Source: Meandrina meandrites (taxonomy: Eukaryota > Cnidaria > Anthozoa > Scleractinia > Meandrinidae). From it: a DNA stretch of 64,000 bases. How positions within the stretch are numbered: the first letter of the stretch is position 1; each line of letters begins with the position of its first letter. Of this stretch, positions 62,159 through 64,000 are shown in pieces. The stretch is taken from NCBI GenBank assembly GCA_963693305.1, contig OY855903.1, positions 36,669,751-36,733,750 of the forward strand, written 5' to 3'. Under the pieces are notes generated by a model. The model had not been told where the DNA came from, did no database searches, and was given only the letters and a program-made list of their open reading frames with translations. A program made the position numbers and the translations under genes.

Positions 62159-63589
62159 GCACAGGAAACTGCTGCTCAGAATGACCTGCCACCACAGAGA
62201 GCAAGAGCGAAGAGAAAATTGGTAAGTATTTGTTCTTTAACCTTCTAACTTCTTTGAAATACCGGAATTTAGAATTAATCTTTTCCCATGGCAATTTGAT
62301 AAATCATAATGTTATTTTCTGTTGTTAATTTGCGGATACTGCGAAGAATGCAAGACCAAGGAAGGAAAACCAAAAGCAAAAACCCTAAAAAAGACAAACC
62401 AAGAGGAATGGTATGTACCGATCCATGTTATTACAAACTCGATATCATTGATTCCTGCCATTGCTGTCACTCAAGTTTAAGTGGAATTATCTACATGATT
62501 TTATTACAAAAATTGATGCATTTCTTCACTGGAGTTAGGCTTTTAGTCAGACAAAAAAGTGGTGTGGTTATACTCTGGCTTTTTATTTTTTCTCTCCAAA
62601 CGGAAGCTAACAAACTCAATTTGCAAGTCTGTAATTCGCAATTGCAAAATTTCACTTTATTTTCACTGAGTGCTTCTAATCATCAAGGCTTAAACACATC
62701 ACCGGCCTTAGCACTTATTTCTACGCCAGCTACACAACCTGTTTATTAGAGAGTTGAATAACTAAGGTATGCTATCCTCACTTTTCACTAGCAAAATGAA
62801 CTTCGATCACTTCACAGGTGTAATAAACATTACAACAACAATTATAAATATTGAATTGGCAATGTTACATAGTTTTAATAGTTTGTATAAATATCTTTTA
62901 AGGTAATGTAATTTTCCGCTAAACTTCTATTTTAGCCGCTCATTGTCTTATAGTATGTAGTTTAATTTAATTGTACAAAACCACCAGCTATGTTGATCCT
63001 GGTACCGCAAACCAAACTTGCCACGTATTAAACACATAAGCCAGTGACTATCCGAAAGAACAAATGCAACAGGTAAATCATAAACTTAAAGAATTTTTTT
63101 TAAATCAATCACATGCATTTGAAGTATTTTTCGTATTTTATATTCAATGGTCTTTCAAGTAAAATTACTTGATTGCCAGACATAGCTCTGAAATCTTAAA
63201 AAGGCCACTCCTGGAAATTTAGACTGCGAGCAGTTTTTCTTAAAAGTTGTTGCCACGGAGGAACGTGAAAAATATTGTGTGTGGAGTGGAGGGGGATTGT
63301 ATTAAGGCAAGGATATCATACAGTGAAATTGTTGATTTTCTTGCCCATTATTTCCTTGTGTTCCTTCCACTTTTCAGGAAATGACACAGTCACGCTAGGC
63401 AAAAGTGGCAATGTGCAGATTCCCAGAAAAGAATTTAACTATACTAAGGCCGCTCACAAACCAACAGCCATGACAACGCTTCACCTTGTGGATACCATAT
63501 TCTCAAGGGAAACTTTATTGCGTTCCACAGTCTATGGAACAAAGGACTTTGCTCCCCTGGACCACGAGATCATCAATGCAATTAAAGGT
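62159..63589 (+). CDS. BEN-domain gene, partial, several exons
   Basis: Candidate exons: 62159-62220 (basic, ends at GTAAGT), ~62335-62410 (Lys-rich, donor GTATGT) and 63379-63589 (acceptor TTTTCAG, donor GTAAGT). The last reads a BEN-type segment: AMTTLHLVDTIFSRETLLRSTVYG and PLDHEIINAIKG. BEN domains bind DNA or mediate protein contacts in chromatin and viral factors. The start and end are not seen. It may be the accessory gene of a transposon or a host gene. Confidence 0.45.
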
Positions 63590-63686
63590 AAGTTGGATCA
63601 TGTGTACTTTAGGTAGCGTCGACTGACACTATCGGTCGAGTATCCACCGATATATCAATGGAGTATCGGTCAATACTGACCGATAC

Positions 63687-64000
63687 TGCACCTGGTAATG
63701 TCCTCAGCACTGGCCTTGTTGCATCCAGTGCACCTGGTAATGTCCTCAGCACTGGCCGTGTTGCATCCAGTGCACCTGGTAATGTCCTCAGCACTGGCCT
63801 TGTTGCATCCAGTGCACCTGGTAATGTCCTCAGCACTGGCTTTGTTGCATCCAGTGCACCTGGTAATGTCCTCAGCACTGGCTTTGTTGCATCCAGTGCA
63901 CCTGGTAATGTCCTCAGCACTGGCCGTGTTGCATCCAGTGCACCTGGTAATGTCCTCAGCACTGGCCTTGTTGCATCCAGTGCACTTGGTAATGTCCTCA
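63687..64000. repeat. 42 bp minisatellite, reaches window edge
   Basis: Seven and a half copies of a 42 bp unit that includes GCACCTGGTAATGTCCTCAG and TTGCATCCAGT, with few substitutions (CCTT/CCGT/CTTT). The unit has no stop in one plus frame (APGNVLSTGLVASS) or in one minus frame. It is preceded by an interspersed ATCGGT-rich palindromic stretch (63630-63690). Confidence 0.9.

Noticed and set aside
63687..64000. CRISPR-like regular array
   Set aside because: The units are contiguous tandem copies without unique spacers, in a eukaryotic sequence.
1..64000. tRNA, rRNA or bacterial contamination
   Set aside because: No tRNA or rRNA segment was recognised by eye, and introns and LINE/Polinton content exclude a bacterial contig; a covariance search was not possible.

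Overview
The window is eukaryotic nuclear DNA, most likely from a cnidarian (a stony coral or close relative). It is AT-rich and gene-poor, has split genes with GT-AG introns, and is packed with mobile elements. The cnidarian assignment is an inference from the mix of element families, not a proven identification.

Layout. (1) 0.5-6.5 kb: two divergent split genes sharing a ~420 bp promoter region, with MITE-like inverted repeats in the introns. (2) 8.4-9.9 kb: a TTTAAG-rich repeat tract and a DnaQ-like exonuclease relic. (3) 10.4-25.9 kb: a decayed virus-like element (here E1). It holds a ~1,200-codon protein-primed PolB broken by three frameshifts, two HNH-like ORFs, tiny zinc-finger ORFs, a VLTF3-like factor and a membrane protein, with internal duplications. 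(4) 15.2-22.9 kb, inside an E1 HNH gene: a P-element/THAP9-like transposon. Its long, nearly continuous frame carries a THAP finger, an RNase H-type transposase, zinc knuckles, a YqaJ nuclease and a USP-like deubiquitinase domain, and a secreted/membrane-type ORF lies in front. (5) 31.9-50.0 kb: a non-LTR retrotransposon RT gene split by (6) a structurally complete 16,314 bp Polinton/adintovirus-like element (32944-49257) with 304 bp terminal inverted repeats and a 5 bp target duplication. (7) 53-64 kb: a kinase-like relic, a Crypton-type tyrosine recombinase relic, an ISL2EU-type transposon hit by a Penelope fragment, gag debris, a piggyBac-type non-autonomous element, BEN-type exons and a 42 bp minisatellite running off the right edge.

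The Polinton-like element carries a whole virion toolkit: PolB, DD35E integrase, packaging ATPase, adenain-like protease, major and minor capsid candidates, a PLA2-like protein, basic proteins and a collagen-like fibre. PolB has a single in-frame TGA. Its most unusual properties are terminal repeats that are themselves long imperfect palindromes, and two families of short palindromes scattered through the element, several inside reading frames.

The leading candidates for something undescribed are: the dispersed palindromes, with hybrids of the two families; the palindromic termini; the transposase-knuckle-YqaJ-USP transposon; and the E1 element with a promoter module repeated in front of its genes. 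All homology calls come from reading motifs by eye; no database search was run.
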